The notes below the pieces were generated by a model, which made no database searches, was not told the origin of the DNA, and worked only from the letters and a program-made list of their open reading frames with translations. Below, piece after piece: positions 7,928-16,941 of a stretch of 64,000 nt of DNA. The first letter of the stretch is position 1, and each line of letters begins with the position of its first letter. Origin of the DNA: Modestobacter lapidis (GTDB taxonomy: Bacteria; Actinomycetota; Actinomycetes; Mycobacteriales; Geodermatophilaceae). The position numbers were made by a program, and so were the translations under genes. The DNA lies in assembly GCA_019779905.1 (NCBI GenBank), contig JABAKE010000010.1, positions 62,001-126,000 of the forward strand, given 5' to 3'.

Positions 7928-10900
7928 TGTTTCTGTCCAGCCTGACGCTCAAGGGCTTCAAGTCCTTCGCGTCCGCGACCACGTTGCGGCTGGAACCGGG
8001 CATCACCGCCGTCGTCGGCCCCAACGGCTCGGGGAAGTCCAACGTCGTCGACGCCATCGCCTGGGTCCTCGGCGAGCAGGGCGCCAAGAGCCTGCGCGGC
8101 GGCAAGATGGAGGACGTCATCTTCGCCGGCACCGCCGGCCGCCCGGCGCTCGGCCGGGCCGAGGTGACCCTCACGATCGACAACACCGACGGCGCGCTGC
8201 CGATCGAGTACACCGAGGTGTCGATCACCCGCCGCATGTACCGCTCCGGGGAGAGCGAGTACGAGATCAACGGCGACAAGGTGCGCCTGCTCGACGTCCA
8301 GGAGCTGCTCAGCGACTCCGGCATCGGCCGGGAGATGCACGTCATCGTCGGCCAGGGGCAGCTCGACGCCGTCCTGTCCGGGCGCCCGGAGGACCGGCGG
8401 GCCTTCGTCGAGGAGGCCGCCGGCGTCCTGAAGCACCGCAAGCGCAAGGAGAAGGCGCTCCGCAAGCTCGAGGCGATGCAGGCCAACCTCGACCGGCTCG
8501 GTGATCTGACCGCCGAGCTCCGCCGCCAGCTCAAGCCGCTGGGCAAGCAGGCCGAGGTGGCCCGCCGCGCCGCCGGCGTCCAGGCCGACCTGCGCGACGC
8601 CCGGCTGCGGCTGCTCGCCGACGACCTGGTGGCGCTGCGTGACGCCCTGGACCGGGACGTCGCCGACGAGAGCGCCGCCCGCGCCCGCCGGGCCGGGGTC
8701 GAGGCCGCGCTCACCGGGGCCGCCACCACCGAGTCCCGGCTGGAGACCGAGCTGGCCGCGGACGCGCCGCGCCTGGCCACCGCCCAGGACACCTGGTACC
8801 GGCTGTCCACGCTGGCCGAGCGGTTCCGCAGCGTGGCGCAGCTGGCGGCCGAGCGGCACCGGCACCTCACCGCCGCCGCGCCCGCCGGCACCGCCGGCCG
8901 CGATCCCGAGGCCCTGGACGCCGAGGCCGACCGGGTCGAGGCGACCGAGGCGGAACTGGCCGACAACCTCACCGCCGAGCGGGCCCGGCTGGCCACCGCG
9001 GTCGCTGCCCGCACCGAGGGAGAACAGGCCCTCACCGAGGCCGAGCGGGCGCTGGTCGCGGCCGCCCGGGCGCTGGCCGACCGGCGCGAGCAGCTCGCCC
9101 GGCTGTCCGGGCAGGTCGCCGCCGGGCGGTCGCGGGCTGCCGCCGGGCAGGCCGAGATCGAGCGGCTGGCCACCGCGGCCGCCGAGGCGGCCGAGCGTGC
9201 CGAGCTGGCCGGGCGGCGGCTGACCGAGCGCCGCAGCTCGGTGGCGGAGGCCGCCGACGGCGACGGAGAACTGGTCACCGCACACGCCGATGCGGTCACC
9301 GCACACACCGCCGCCGCCCGCCGGGTCAGCGGGCTCGCCGACGCCGAACGGTCCGCCGAGCGCGACCGGGCCGGGTGGCAGGCCCGTCGTGACGCCCTGG
9401 CGCTGGGGCTCACCCCCGCCGACGGGGCCGCGGCCGTGCTGGCCAGCGGCCTGCCCGGGGTGCTCGGCCCGGCTGCCGACCAGCTGGTCGTGCACCCCGG
9501 CGACGAGGTCGCGGTGGCCGCGGCGCTGGGCGGGATGGCCGATGCCGTCGTCGTCGCCGGGGTGGCGGAGGCGGCCGCTGCCCTGGGCCACCTCACCGGC
9601 GGGGCCGGTGGCCGGGTGGGCCTGCTGGTCACCGGCGGGCTGCCGCCGGTGGGCCGGGAGGGTTGGCCGGAGCTGCCGGACGGCGCCCGCTGGGCGCTGG
9701 ACCTCGTCGAGGCCCCCGCCGAGCTGGGGCCGGCGCTGGCCCGGGCCCTGGAGCGGGTCGCCGTCGTCGCCGACCTGTCCGCGGCCGTGGACCTGCTGCG
9801 GGTGCACCCGCGGGTGCGGGCGGTCACCGCCGACGGCGACCTGCTCGGTGCCGACTGGGCCCGCGGCGGGCAGCGGGACGCGCCGTCCGGCCTCGAGGTC
9901 CGCGCCCGGGTCGACGAGGCGGCCGCCGAGCTGACCCGGGCCCAGCACCGGGCCGCGGCGCTGGCCGACGAGCTCGCCGAGGCCCGCGCCGCGGCCGCCG
10001 ACCGCTCCGCCGACGTCGAAGCGGCGCTCGCGGCGCGGCAGGCGGGGGAGCGCACCCGATCGGCGGTCGCCACCGAGATCGCCGAGCTGGGCGCCGCTGC
10101 GCGGTCGGCGGTCGCCGAGGCCGAGCGGCTGGCCGCCGCCCGGGTACGCGCGGAACAGGCGGCGGAGCAGGCCGGCGAGGGCCTGACCGACCTGGAGCGA
10201 CGGCTGGCCGAGGCCGAGGCCGCGCCGATGGAGGAGGAGCCGTCCCCGGACGAGCGCGACCGGCTGCGGGCCTCCGCGGCCGCCTCCCGGCAGGCCGAGA
10301 CCGAGGCGCGGCTGGCGGTGCGCACCGCCGAGGAGCGCGCCCGGTCGCTGTCCGGCCGGGCGGAGCAGCTGCGCCGGCAGGCCCGCCAGGAACGGGCCGC
10401 CCGCGAGCGGGCCGCCGCCGCCCGGGTCGCCCGGGAGCGTGGCGCCCGGGTCGCGGCCGGCGTGCGGGACGGCGCCGCGACCGCGCTGGCCGCGCTCGCC
10501 GCGTCGTCGGCCCGGGCCGCCGCCGAACGGGACGCCCTGGCCCGGGCGCGCACCGCCCGGGAGGCAGAGCTGCTCGCGGTGCGTGCCCGGGTTCGCGAGC
10601 ACACCGCCGAGCTGGACCGGCTCACCGACGAGGTGCACCGGGACGAGGTGGCCCGCGCCGAGCAGCGGCTGCGGATCGAGGCGCTGGAGGCCCGCGCCGC
10701 CGAGGAGTACGGCGTCGACCTGCCCACCCTGGTCGCGGAGTACGGCCCGGCGGCGCCGGTGCCCCCGACCCAGGCCCAGCTCGCCGCCGCGCAGGCAGCG
10801 GGGGAGCCCGAGCCGGAGCCGGTGCCCTACGACCGGCCCACCCAGGAACGGCGGGCGGCCCGGGCCGAGCGCGACCTGGGCACGCTGGGCAAGGTCAACC

Positions 10901-11493
10901 CGCTGGCCCTGGAGGAGTTCGCGGCACTGGAGGAACGGCACACCTTCCTGGCCACCCAGTTCGAGGACCTCAAGGCCACCCGGCGTGACCTGCTCACCGT
11001 CGTGCGGGAGGTCGACGCGCGCATCCACGAGGTGTTCGCCTCGGCCTTCGCCGACACCCAACGGGAGTTCGCGGCGGTCTTCGCGACCCTCTTCCCCGGC
11101 GGCGAGGGGCGGATCTTCCTCACCGACCCCGAGGACCTGCTCACCACGGGGGTCGAGGTCGAGGCCCGGCCACCGGGCAAGAAGGTCAAGCGGCTGTCGC
11201 TGCTGTCGGGCGGGGAACGGTCGCTGACCGCCGTGGCGCTGCTGGTGGCGATCTTCCGCGCCCGTCCCTCGCCGTTCTACGTGCTCGACGAGGTCGAGGC
11301 GGCGTTGGACGACGTCAACCTGGGCCGGCTGCTCACCCTCATCGAGCAGCTGCGGGACACGTCGCAGCTGATCGTGATCACGCACCAGAAGCGCACGATG
11401 GAGATCGCCGACGCCCTCTACGGCGTCAGCATGCGCGGCGACGGCATCACCGGGGTGATCAGCCAGCGCCTGCGCGACCCCGACGTCGCCTGA
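7927..11493 (+). CDS. smc: Chromosome segregation protein SMC, probable CTG start
   Basis: SMC is the condensin ATPase that organises and segregates the chromosome. Walker A is GPNGSGKSN near residue 31. Two long coiled-coil arms flank a hinge (about residues 490-620, around GVLGPAADQLVVHPGDE). The C-terminal head has the signature LSLLSGGERSL and Walker B YVLDEVEAALDD. The family-typical N-terminus (LSSLTLKGFKSFASATTLR) is present in frame upstream of the first TTG (7984), but no ATG, GTG or TTG precedes it. The best start is CTG 7927, with GAGGGGG 8 nt upstream, giving 1188 aa. Starting at TTG 7984 would remove the first beta strand of the ATPase head. Confidence 0.93.
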   Translation: MFLSSLTLKGFKSFASATTLRLEPGITAVVGPNGSGKSNVVDAIAWVLGEQGAKSLRGGKMEDVIFAGTAGRPALGRAEVTLTIDNTDGALPIEYTEVSITRRMYRSGESEYEINGDKVRLLDVQELLSDSGIGREMHVIVGQGQLDAVLSGRPEDRRAFVEEAAGVLKHRKRKEKALRKLEAMQANLDRLGDLTAELRRQLKPLGKQAEVARRAAGVQADLRDARLRLLADDLVALRDALDRDVADESAARARRAGVEAALTGAATTESRLETELAADAPRLATAQDTWYRLSTLAERFRSVAQLAAERHRHLTAAAPAGTAGRDPEALDAEADRVEATEAELADNLTAERARLATAVAARTEGEQALTEAERALVAAARALADRREQLARLSGQVAAGRSRAAAGQAEIERLATAAAEAAERAELAGRRLTERRSSVAEAADGDGELVTAHADAVTAHTAAARRVSGLADAERSAERDRAGWQARRDALALGLTPADGAAAVLASGLPGVLGPAADQLVVHPGDEVAVAAALGGMADAVVVAGVAEAAAALGHLTGGAGGRVGLLVTGGLPPVGREGWPELPDGARWALDLVEAPAELGPALARALERVAVVADLSAAVDLLRVHPRVRAVTADGDLLGADWARGGQRDAPSGLEVRARVDEAAAELTRAQHRAAALADELAEARAAAADRSADVEAALAARQAGERTRSAVATEIAELGAAARSAVAEAERLAAARVRAEQAAEQAGEGLTDLERRLAEAEAAPMEEEPSPDERDRLRASAAASRQAETEARLAVRTAEERARSLSGRAEQLRRQARQERAARERAAAARVARERGARVAAGVRDGAATALAALAASSARAAAERDALARARTAREAELLAVRARVREHTAELDRLTDEVHRDEVARAEQRLRIEALEARAAEEYGVDLPTLVAEYGPAAPVPPTQAQLAAAQAAGEPEPEPVPYDRPTQERRAARAERDLGTLGKVNPLALEEFAALEERHTFLATQFEDLKATRRDLLTVVREVDARIHEVFASAFADTQREFAAVFATLFPGGEGRIFLTDPEDLLTTGVEVEARPPGKKVKRLSLLSGGERSLTAVALLVAIFRARPSPFYVLDEVEAALDDVNLGRLLTLIEQLRDTSQLIVITHQKRTMEIADALYGVSMRGDGITGVISQRLRDPDVA

Positions 11494-11494
11494 C

Positions 11495-11550
11495 GGCCTC
11501 TCTAGGGCACCGCCCCGAGCTCGCGAGGGGTGGGGGAGAGGGGGTCCTCC
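11495..11550 (-). repeat. Intergenic hairpin repeat, family A, copy 2 (between convergent smc and EEP gene)
   Basis: This degenerate copy has outer arms GGCCTCTC and GAGAGGGGGTCC around the core GAGCTCGCGAGGGGTG. It sits between convergent genes. The stop and last codons of the minus-strand EEP gene lie inside it, so part of the repeat is translated (C-terminal PRELGAVP). Confidence 0.6.
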
Positions 11551-12332
11551 AACTCCAGGTCGACCAGCAGCGGGTTGTGGTCGGAGCAGTCGGCGCCGTC
11601 GAGCACCTGCGCGCCGGCGACCGCCACACCGGGTGACACCCACACCTGGTCGATCCGCACGCGCGGGTGGCCGGCCGGGTGGGTGAGCCCCTGCTGTGCG
11701 CGCAGCGACCAGCGCCCCGCCTGGTCGCTGCGTGCCCGGGCCAGGTGCCAGGCGTCGGTGAACCGCTCGCGCAGCACATCCAGCTCGGAGGCGCCGGTGT
11801 CGGCATTGAGATCACCGGCGAGAACGCCGGTCTCCGTGGGATCGTGCAGCCCGGCGAGGACGGCGGCCTGGGCGGCCCGGGTGGCCGCGGACCGGGCGTT
11901 CAGGTGCGTGGCGGTGACCCACAGCGCACCGCCGTCGAGCCCGACCTGGGTGCGCAGGGCGCAGCGCGGCTCGCCGTCCCCCGGCAGCGGGTGCACGGCA
12001 CTGGCCAGGATCGGCAGCCGGGACAGCAGGGCGTTGCCGTACTGCCGGCGCTCCCCGGCACCGTCGCCCGGCCGGTCGATGGCCGGCCCCCAGGCCAGCT
12101 GCATGCCCAGCGCGCGGGCCAGCAGCACCGCCTGGTCGACGTGCTCGCTGCGCTTCCCGAAGTGCCGGTCGACCTCCTGCAGGCAGATCACGTCGGCCTC
12201 GCCGGCAGCCAGCAGGCGGGCCAGCCGCGGCAGGTCGTGCCGGCCGTCGGGACCCACGCCGTGGTGGATGTTGAACGTGAGCAGCCGCACCGGGATCGAC
12301 GGCCGGCCGGGACCGGGCACGGGCTCGTCCAC
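11502..12332 (-). CDS. Endonuclease/exonuclease/phosphatase (EEP) family protein
   Basis: The 276-aa product has all the metal-dependent EEP motifs: LTFNIHHG, CLQEVD, the GNALLSRLPI segment, THLN, AGDLNAD, and the C-terminal SDHNPLLVDLEL. Family members hydrolyse phosphodiester bonds in nucleic acids, inositol phosphates or sphingomyelin, so the substrate is open. No signal peptide is seen, so it should be cytoplasmic. The GTG start at 12332 is 11 bp after the stop of the PhoD-like gene, suggesting a two-gene operon of phosphoesterases. Confidence 0.85.
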   Translation of the reverse strand: MDEPVPGPGRPSIPVRLLTFNIHHGVGPDGRHDLPRLARLLAAGEADVICLQEVDRHFGKRSEHVDQAVLLARALGMQLAWGPAIDRPGDGAGERRQYGNALLSRLPILASAVHPLPGDGEPRCALRTQVGLDGGALWVTATHLNARSAATRAAQAAVLAGLHDPTETGVLAGDLNADTGASELDVLRERFTDAWHLARARSDQAGRWSLRAQQGLTHPAGHPRVRIDQVWVSPGVAVAGAQVLDGADCSDHNPLLVDLELEDPLSPTPRELGAVP

Positions 12333-12343
12333 CGGACCGGCGC

Positions 12344-14005
12344 TCAGGACAGCTCGGTGTCGAGCACCTGGTCGAAGGAGGTCCGGCCGGCCTCGTCCCG
12401 GCTGGTGGCGAAGAGCCGGAAGCGGGCGTTGCTGCCCTCGAGCACCAGCTCGCCCAGCTCGTTGCCGAAGAACGGGCCGGACTGCTTGCGCCACTCCAGG
12501 TCGGTGGCGGACACCCGGCCGGCAGCGCGGAGGACGCCGGTCAACGCTCGGGCCCATCGACTCCACCCGATCTTGAAGCCGATCTCGATGGCGCGCGGAG
12601 CCCGGTTGTGCAGCGGGGAGACCGTCAGCTGGTGCACCCGGCTGGTCAGCCCGCCCGGGTGCACCAGCTCGGCGGCGTAGGCGTGGTGCACGTCGCCGGA
12701 CAGCACGAGCGCGGTGGCGGGTGCCGGGCCGAGCTCCCCCCGGGCCAGGGAGACCAGGGTGCGCCCGAGCCGCTCGAAGGACTGTCCGAACGCGGCCCAG
12801 TGCTCCAGGTCGGCGGCCTGGCGGAGCTTGTCGGACAACCGGCCCAGCAGCTTCCCGGCGTGCCGGGAGGTGAGGGTCTCGTTCCACCGCTCGATGTCGT
12901 GCACGGCGTGCGGGAGCAGCCACGGCAGCGAGGTGCCGATCAGCACGTGCTCCACCCCGTCGGAGACCGCGTTCCGGACGGCACCGTCCACCCAGTCGAA
13001 CTCGTCGTCGTCGAGGATCTTCCGGTCGCCCTCGGCGAGCACCCGGCCGGCCCGGCTGTCGACCATGATCAGTCGCGCCGAGCCCCAGTGCCGCACGTAG
13101 CTCCAGCGCACGCTGCGCGGTTCGCGGTCGGCCGCGCGGGCCAGCTCGTCGAGCAGCGGACCGGCGTCGTCCGAACCGTCGTGCCGCCGGCTGATCGCCT
13201 GCCAGGTCTGGTCCTTCTCCAGCTCCTGCGGGGAGAGGTTGCCCAGGTGCTGGTAGACCCAGTAGCTGGTCAGCCCGCCGCAGATCCGCCGCTGCCACCA
13301 GTCGGTGACGGTGACCTGGGCCCGCCACGCGGCCGAGGTGTTCCAGTCGTCGATCATCTCGTGGTCGTCGAAGATCATCGAGGACGGGATCGTGGACAGC
13401 AGCCAGCGCACCTGGGCATCCCCCCAGGACTCCGCGTAGAGCCGGGAGTACTCCTCGTAGTCGGTGGCCTGGGCACCCGGCGGCTGGTCGAGGTCGCGGC
13501 GAGCGGCCAGCCACTGCCTCGTCGCCGGGGTGATCTCGTCGGCGTAGACCTGGTCGCCGAGCAGCACCAGCGCATCGGGCCACTCCTCCTGCGGGGTGGC
13601 GGCGACCTGCACGGCGTAGCTGTCCAGGGCGTCCGGTGGAATGCCGTCCCGCACGTCGACCGTGGACGGCGTCGCGTACCGGCAGGACCCGAAGGCGATC
13701 CGCAGGGGACCCGGCCCGCCCGGGGTCCGGATCCGGCTCGCCGGGAACGTCGAGTGCGGCTGCGGCCACACCGGGTGCCCGTCCAGGTGCACCTCGTAGG
13801 CCGTCGAGCTGCCCGGCTCCAGGCCCTCGACCACGACCAAGGCGTAGTGGTGCCCCTGCACGTGGAAGGTGCGGACCCGGCGGTCGAGCACCGTGACCTC
13901 GCACGGGCGGTCGGTCTCGACCCACACGGTCGCGGACACGGGATCGACGTGCCGGAGCAGCGGGCCGAGCAGGAGTAGTGGGGCGGTGCCGGCGGTCTCG
14001 GGCAT
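12344..14005 (-). CDS. PhoD-like metallophosphatase, no export signal
   Basis: The 553-aa product has an N-terminal beta-rich domain (LLRHVDPVSATVWVET) and a PhoD-like metallophosphatase domain. Metal-binding motifs are GSCR, LLGDQVYADE, MIFDDHEMIDDW and LSGDVHHAYAAEL. Classic PhoD alkaline phosphatases are Tat-exported; here the N-terminus (MPETAGTAPLLLLGPLLRH) has no twin-arginine signal, which suggests a cytoplasmic enzyme. It is transcribed away from ftsY and with the EEP gene. Both may process an organic phosphate, but the substrate is unknown. Confidence 0.85.
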   Translation of the reverse strand: MPETAGTAPLLLLGPLLRHVDPVSATVWVETDRPCEVTVLDRRVRTFHVQGHHYALVVVEGLEPGSSTAYEVHLDGHPVWPQPHSTFPASRIRTPGGPGPLRIAFGSCRYATPSTVDVRDGIPPDALDSYAVQVAATPQEEWPDALVLLGDQVYADEITPATRQWLAARRDLDQPPGAQATDYEEYSRLYAESWGDAQVRWLLSTIPSSMIFDDHEMIDDWNTSAAWRAQVTVTDWWQRRICGGLTSYWVYQHLGNLSPQELEKDQTWQAISRRHDGSDDAGPLLDELARAADREPRSVRWSYVRHWGSARLIMVDSRAGRVLAEGDRKILDDDEFDWVDGAVRNAVSDGVEHVLIGTSLPWLLPHAVHDIERWNETLTSRHAGKLLGRLSDKLRQAADLEHWAAFGQSFERLGRTLVSLARGELGPAPATALVLSGDVHHAYAAELVHPGGLTSRVHQLTVSPLHNRAPRAIEIGFKIGWSRWARALTGVLRAAGRVSATDLEWRKQSGPFFGNELGELVLEGSNARFRLFATSRDEAGRTSFDQVLDTELS

Positions 14006-14076
14006 GCCCGACAGCGTGACGCACCGACCCGGGCGCCGCCCAGTGCGGGGTGTGCGTGAACTGGGAGGATCACCTC

Positions 14077-15303
14077 ATGGAGTTCGTGCTGATCGCGATC
14101 GCGATCCTCGTGGTGGCCCTGCTGGCCGGGGTCGGTCTGCTCGTGAGCCGGGGGCGCCGGACGACGCGGCTGGACACCGATGCCGCGCCCGGGACCACGC
14201 TGACCCGGCCCCGCCCGCCGCAGCCGGCCACCGACACCGAGCCGCCGTTGGGCCCGAGCCCCACCTCCGGCGCCACCGCAGCCGACCGGTACACCGGTCC
14301 GCCCGCCCCGGCGGCGCCGCCGGTCGAGCTGCCGCCCGCGGAGCCCGAGCCCGGCCTGGTCTTCGAGACCCCGCTGCCCTCGGCCGGCCGGCTGGTGCGG
14401 CTGCGGTCCCGGCTGGCCCGCTCGCAGTCGTCGCTGGGCCGTGGCCTGCTCACCGTGCTGGCCCGGGAGAAGCTCACCGAGGATGACTGGGAGGAGATCG
14501 AGGAGACGCTGCTCGCGGCCGACGTCGGCGTCGCGGCGACCATGCAGATCGTCCAGCGGCTGCGCACCCAGAGCCTCGTCCTGGCCACCGCCTCGGGGCC
14601 CGAGCTGCGGGAGCTGCTGGTCCGCGAGCTCACCGCCGTCCTGGGCCCGGACATGGACCGGACGCTGGCCAGCGACCGGCACGACGGGCGGCCGGCGGTG
14701 CTGCTGGTGGTCGGCGTCAACGGCGCCGGCAAGACGACGACGGTCGGCAAGATCGCCCGAGCGCTGGTGGGTGACGGCAAGAGCGTCGTGCTGGGTGCCG
14801 CGGACACCTTCCGCGCCGCGGCGGCCGACCAGCTGGAGACCTGGGGCGAGCGGGTCGGCGTGCTGACCGTGCGCGGCCGGGAGGGCGGTGACCCGGCGTC
14901 GGTGGCGTTCGAGGCCGTCCGCACCGGCACCGAGGGCGAGGTCGACGCCGTCCTGATCGACACCGCCGGCCGGCTGCACACCAAGTCGGGGCTGATGGAC
15001 GAGCTCGGCAAGGTCAAGCGCGTGGTGGAGAAGCACGGGCCGGTCGACGAGGTGCTGCTGGTGCTGGACGCCACCACCGGGCAGAACGGCGTGGTGCAGG
15101 CCCGGGTGTTCACCGAGGCGGTCGAGGTGACCGGCATCGTGCTCACCAAGCTCGACGGCACCGCCAAGGGCGGGATCGTGGTCTCCGTGCAGCGCGAGCT
15201 GGGCATCCCGGTGAAGCTCATCGGCCTGGGCGAGGGCCCGGACGACCTGGCGCCGTTCGAGCCCGAGGCGTTCGCCGAGGCGCTGGTCGGAGGCGCCGAC
15301 TAG
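14077..15303 (+). CDS. ftsY: Signal recognition particle receptor FtsY
   Basis: FtsY is the membrane-associated GTPase that docks the SRP-ribosome complex to the translocon. The 408-aa protein opens with one hydrophobic segment (FVLIAIAILVVALLAGVGLL), then a Pro/Ala-rich linker to about residue 95. The NG domain follows: G1 GVNGAGKTTTVGKIA, DTFRAAAADQL, DTAGRLHTK, TKLDGTAKGG. The ATG at 14077 has GGGAGGA 8 nt upstream. The membrane segment replaces the acidic A domain of E. coli FtsY, as is common in actinobacteria. Ffh is encoded at 23188. Confidence 0.95.
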   Translation: MEFVLIAIAILVVALLAGVGLLVSRGRRTTRLDTDAAPGTTLTRPRPPQPATDTEPPLGPSPTSGATAADRYTGPPAPAAPPVELPPAEPEPGLVFETPLPSAGRLVRLRSRLARSQSSLGRGLLTVLAREKLTEDDWEEIEETLLAADVGVAATMQIVQRLRTQSLVLATASGPELRELLVRELTAVLGPDMDRTLASDRHDGRPAVLLVVGVNGAGKTTTVGKIARALVGDGKSVVLGAADTFRAAAADQLETWGERVGVLTVRGREGGDPASVAFEAVRTGTEGEVDAVLIDTAGRLHTKSGLMDELGKVKRVVEKHGPVDEVLLVLDATTGQNGVVQARVFTEAVEVTGIVLTKLDGTAKGGIVVSVQRELGIPVKLIGLGEGPDDLAPFEPEAFAEALVGGAD

Positions 15304-15348
15304 CTCAACCGCGGAGCCCCCTCGGTGGCGCCGACCATGGCAGGAAGC

Positions 15349-15408
15349 GGCCTCCCTGCAGGGCCCCGCCGCGAGCCTGCGAGTGGTGGGGGGCAGGGAG
15401 GTCCTTTC
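15349..15408 (-). repeat. Intergenic hairpin repeat, family A, copy 3 (between convergent ftsY and cbiO)
   Basis: Outer arms GGCCTCCCTGC and GCAGGGAGGTCC pair over 11 positions including one G-U. The core GCGAGCCTGCGAGTGGTG is recognisably the family core. It sits exactly between two convergent genes, fitting a bidirectional transcription terminator. Confidence 0.7.
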
Positions 15409-16158
15409 TCAGCGCACCGCGCGGGGGTCGAAGCCGAAGGGCAGCTCGAGGCGGTGCGCGGCCAGCAGCGCGGGGTCGGCGAGGAGCTCGCGGGTGGGGC
15501 CGTCGGCGACGACCACCCCGCCGTCGAGCACCACCGAACGGGCGCACAGCTGCAGCGCGTAGGGCAGGTCGTGGGTGACCATCAGCAGGGTCACCGGCAG
15601 TGCCTGGAGCACCTCGGCGAGCTCCCGCCGGCCGGCCGGGTCGAGGTTGGAGGACGGCTCGTCCAGGACCAGCACCTCGGGCCGCATCGACAGCACCGTC
15701 GCCACGGCCACCCGCCGGCGCTGGCCGAAGGACAGGTGGTGCGGCGGGCGATCTGCGGCGTCGGCCATGTCCACGGCGGCCAGCGCGTCGGCGACCCGGC
15801 GGGCGACCTCGGGCTCGGACAACCCGAGGTTGCGGGGGCCGAACGCGACGTCCTCGCCGACGGTGGGCATGAACAGCTGGTCGTCGGGATCCTGGAAGAC
15901 GATGCCCACCCGGCGGCGCACCTCGCGCAGGTCCCTGCCCTCGACCGGCAGGCCGGCCACCTCGACCCGGCCTCGGCCGCCGCGCAGGATGCCGTTGAGG
16001 TGCAGCACCAGGGTGGTCTTGCCCGCGCCGTTGGGCCCCAGCACGGCCACCCGCTCACCGGGCCCGATCCGCAGGTCCACGCCGTACAGCGCCTGGTGCC
16101 CGTCGGGGTAGGCGAAGGCGAGGTCCTCCACCAGCAACGACGGCGGGGGAGTGCTCAC
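15409..16158 (-). CDS. cbiO: Cobalt/nickel ECF transporter ATPase (CbiO-type)
   Basis: The 249-aa ABC ATPase powers the ECF importer encoded upstream. Walker A is GPNGAGKTT near residue 39, the signature is LSFGQRRRVA, and Walker B is VLVLDEPSSNLDP. The switch histidine follows in MVTHDL. It overlaps the T-component gene by four bases. Its stop lies just beyond the downstream hairpin repeat. The single ATPase gene implies a homodimer. The metal (Co or Ni) cannot be told from this subunit. Confidence 0.92.
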   Translation of the reverse strand: MSTPPPSLLVEDLAFAYPDGHQALYGVDLRIGPGERVAVLGPNGAGKTTLVLHLNGILRGGRGRVEVAGLPVEGRDLREVRRRVGIVFQDPDDQLFMPTVGEDVAFGPRNLGLSEPEVARRVADALAAVDMADAADRPPHHLSFGQRRRVAVATVLSMRPEVLVLDEPSSNLDPAGRRELAEVLQALPVTLLMVTHDLPYALQLCARSVVLDGGVVVADGPTRELLADPALLAAHRLELPFGFDPRAVR

Positions 16159-16940
16159 CCCACCAGTGAACCCGTGAGCAGGACGGCGCCGGCGGCCAGG
16201 GGGAGGCTGAGCGCCGTCGTCCAGGATCGGGCCCCGACCGCGGCGACCGGCCCGGTGGGCAGCCGGCCGGTGTACCCCCGCGACAGCATCGCCAGGTGCA
16301 CCCGCTCGCCGCGCTCGTAGGAACGGATGAACAGCGACCCCGCCGCCGGCCCGAGCACCCGCAGGGCGCCGAGGTGCCGGGCGCGGAAGCCGCGCGACTC
16401 CCGGGCCATCCGCATCCGGCGCAGCTCGCCGCCGACCACGTCGGCGTACCGGATCATGAACATCAGGATCTGCACCAGCACCTCGGGCAGCCGCAGCCGC
16501 TCCAGGCCGCGCAGCAGGGCCCGCGGCTCGGTGGTGGCGGCCAGCAGCGTGGCGGCGAGCACCGACAAGGTCGCCTTGGCCAGCAGCCCGCCGCCGACGG
16601 CCAGCCCGCTCTGGGACACCGACAGCCCCAGCACCTCGGTGCGCGGGCCGCGGGAGACGAAGACCAGCAGGACGGCGAAGAGCACGAAGGGCAGCTCGAC
16701 GGTCAGCCCGCGGATCAGCCGGCCGAGGCCGACCCGGGCGATCCGCGCGACGACGAGCAACGGCAGCAGGAAGCCGAGGTAGGCCGCCGGCGCCCAGCCG
16801 GCGTGCACGGGGGTCGCCACGACCACCAGCGCGAACCCGAGGACGGCGACCAGCTTGACGTGCGGCTCCAGCCGGTGCACCGGGCTGGTGCCGGCCAGGT
16901 AGCGCGCCGACAGCCCACCGGAAGCGTGCCCCGCGCCCAC
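16155..16940 (-). CDS. cbiQ: ECF transporter transmembrane T component (CbiQ-type)
   Basis: This is the coupling membrane protein of the Co/Ni importer. The 261-aa product has about five to six hydrophobic segments and the N-terminal family motif SPVHRLEPHVKL. The cytoplasmic coupling helix MARESRGFRARH carries the Ala-Arg-Gly-type motif that contacts the ATPase. The GTG start at 16940 is one base after the stop of the PDGLE gene; a longer frame to 17033 would overlap that gene heavily and adds only low-complexity residues. Confidence 0.9.
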   Translation of the reverse strand: MGAGHASGGLSARYLAGTSPVHRLEPHVKLVAVLGFALVVVATPVHAGWAPAAYLGFLLPLLVVARIARVGLGRLIRGLTVELPFVLFAVLLVFVSRGPRTEVLGLSVSQSGLAVGGGLLAKATLSVLAATLLAATTEPRALLRGLERLRLPEVLVQILMFMIRYADVVGGELRRMRMARESRGFRARHLGALRVLGPAAGSLFIRSYERGERVHLAMLSRGYTGRLPTGPVAAVGARSWTTALSLPLAAGAVLLTGSLVG

Positions 16941-16941
16941 C

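Noticed and set aside
6558-10727. Very long antisense open frames over mutM and smc
   Set aside because: They are GC-bias shadows of recognised genes; the translations are Ser/Arg/Ala-rich without motifs.
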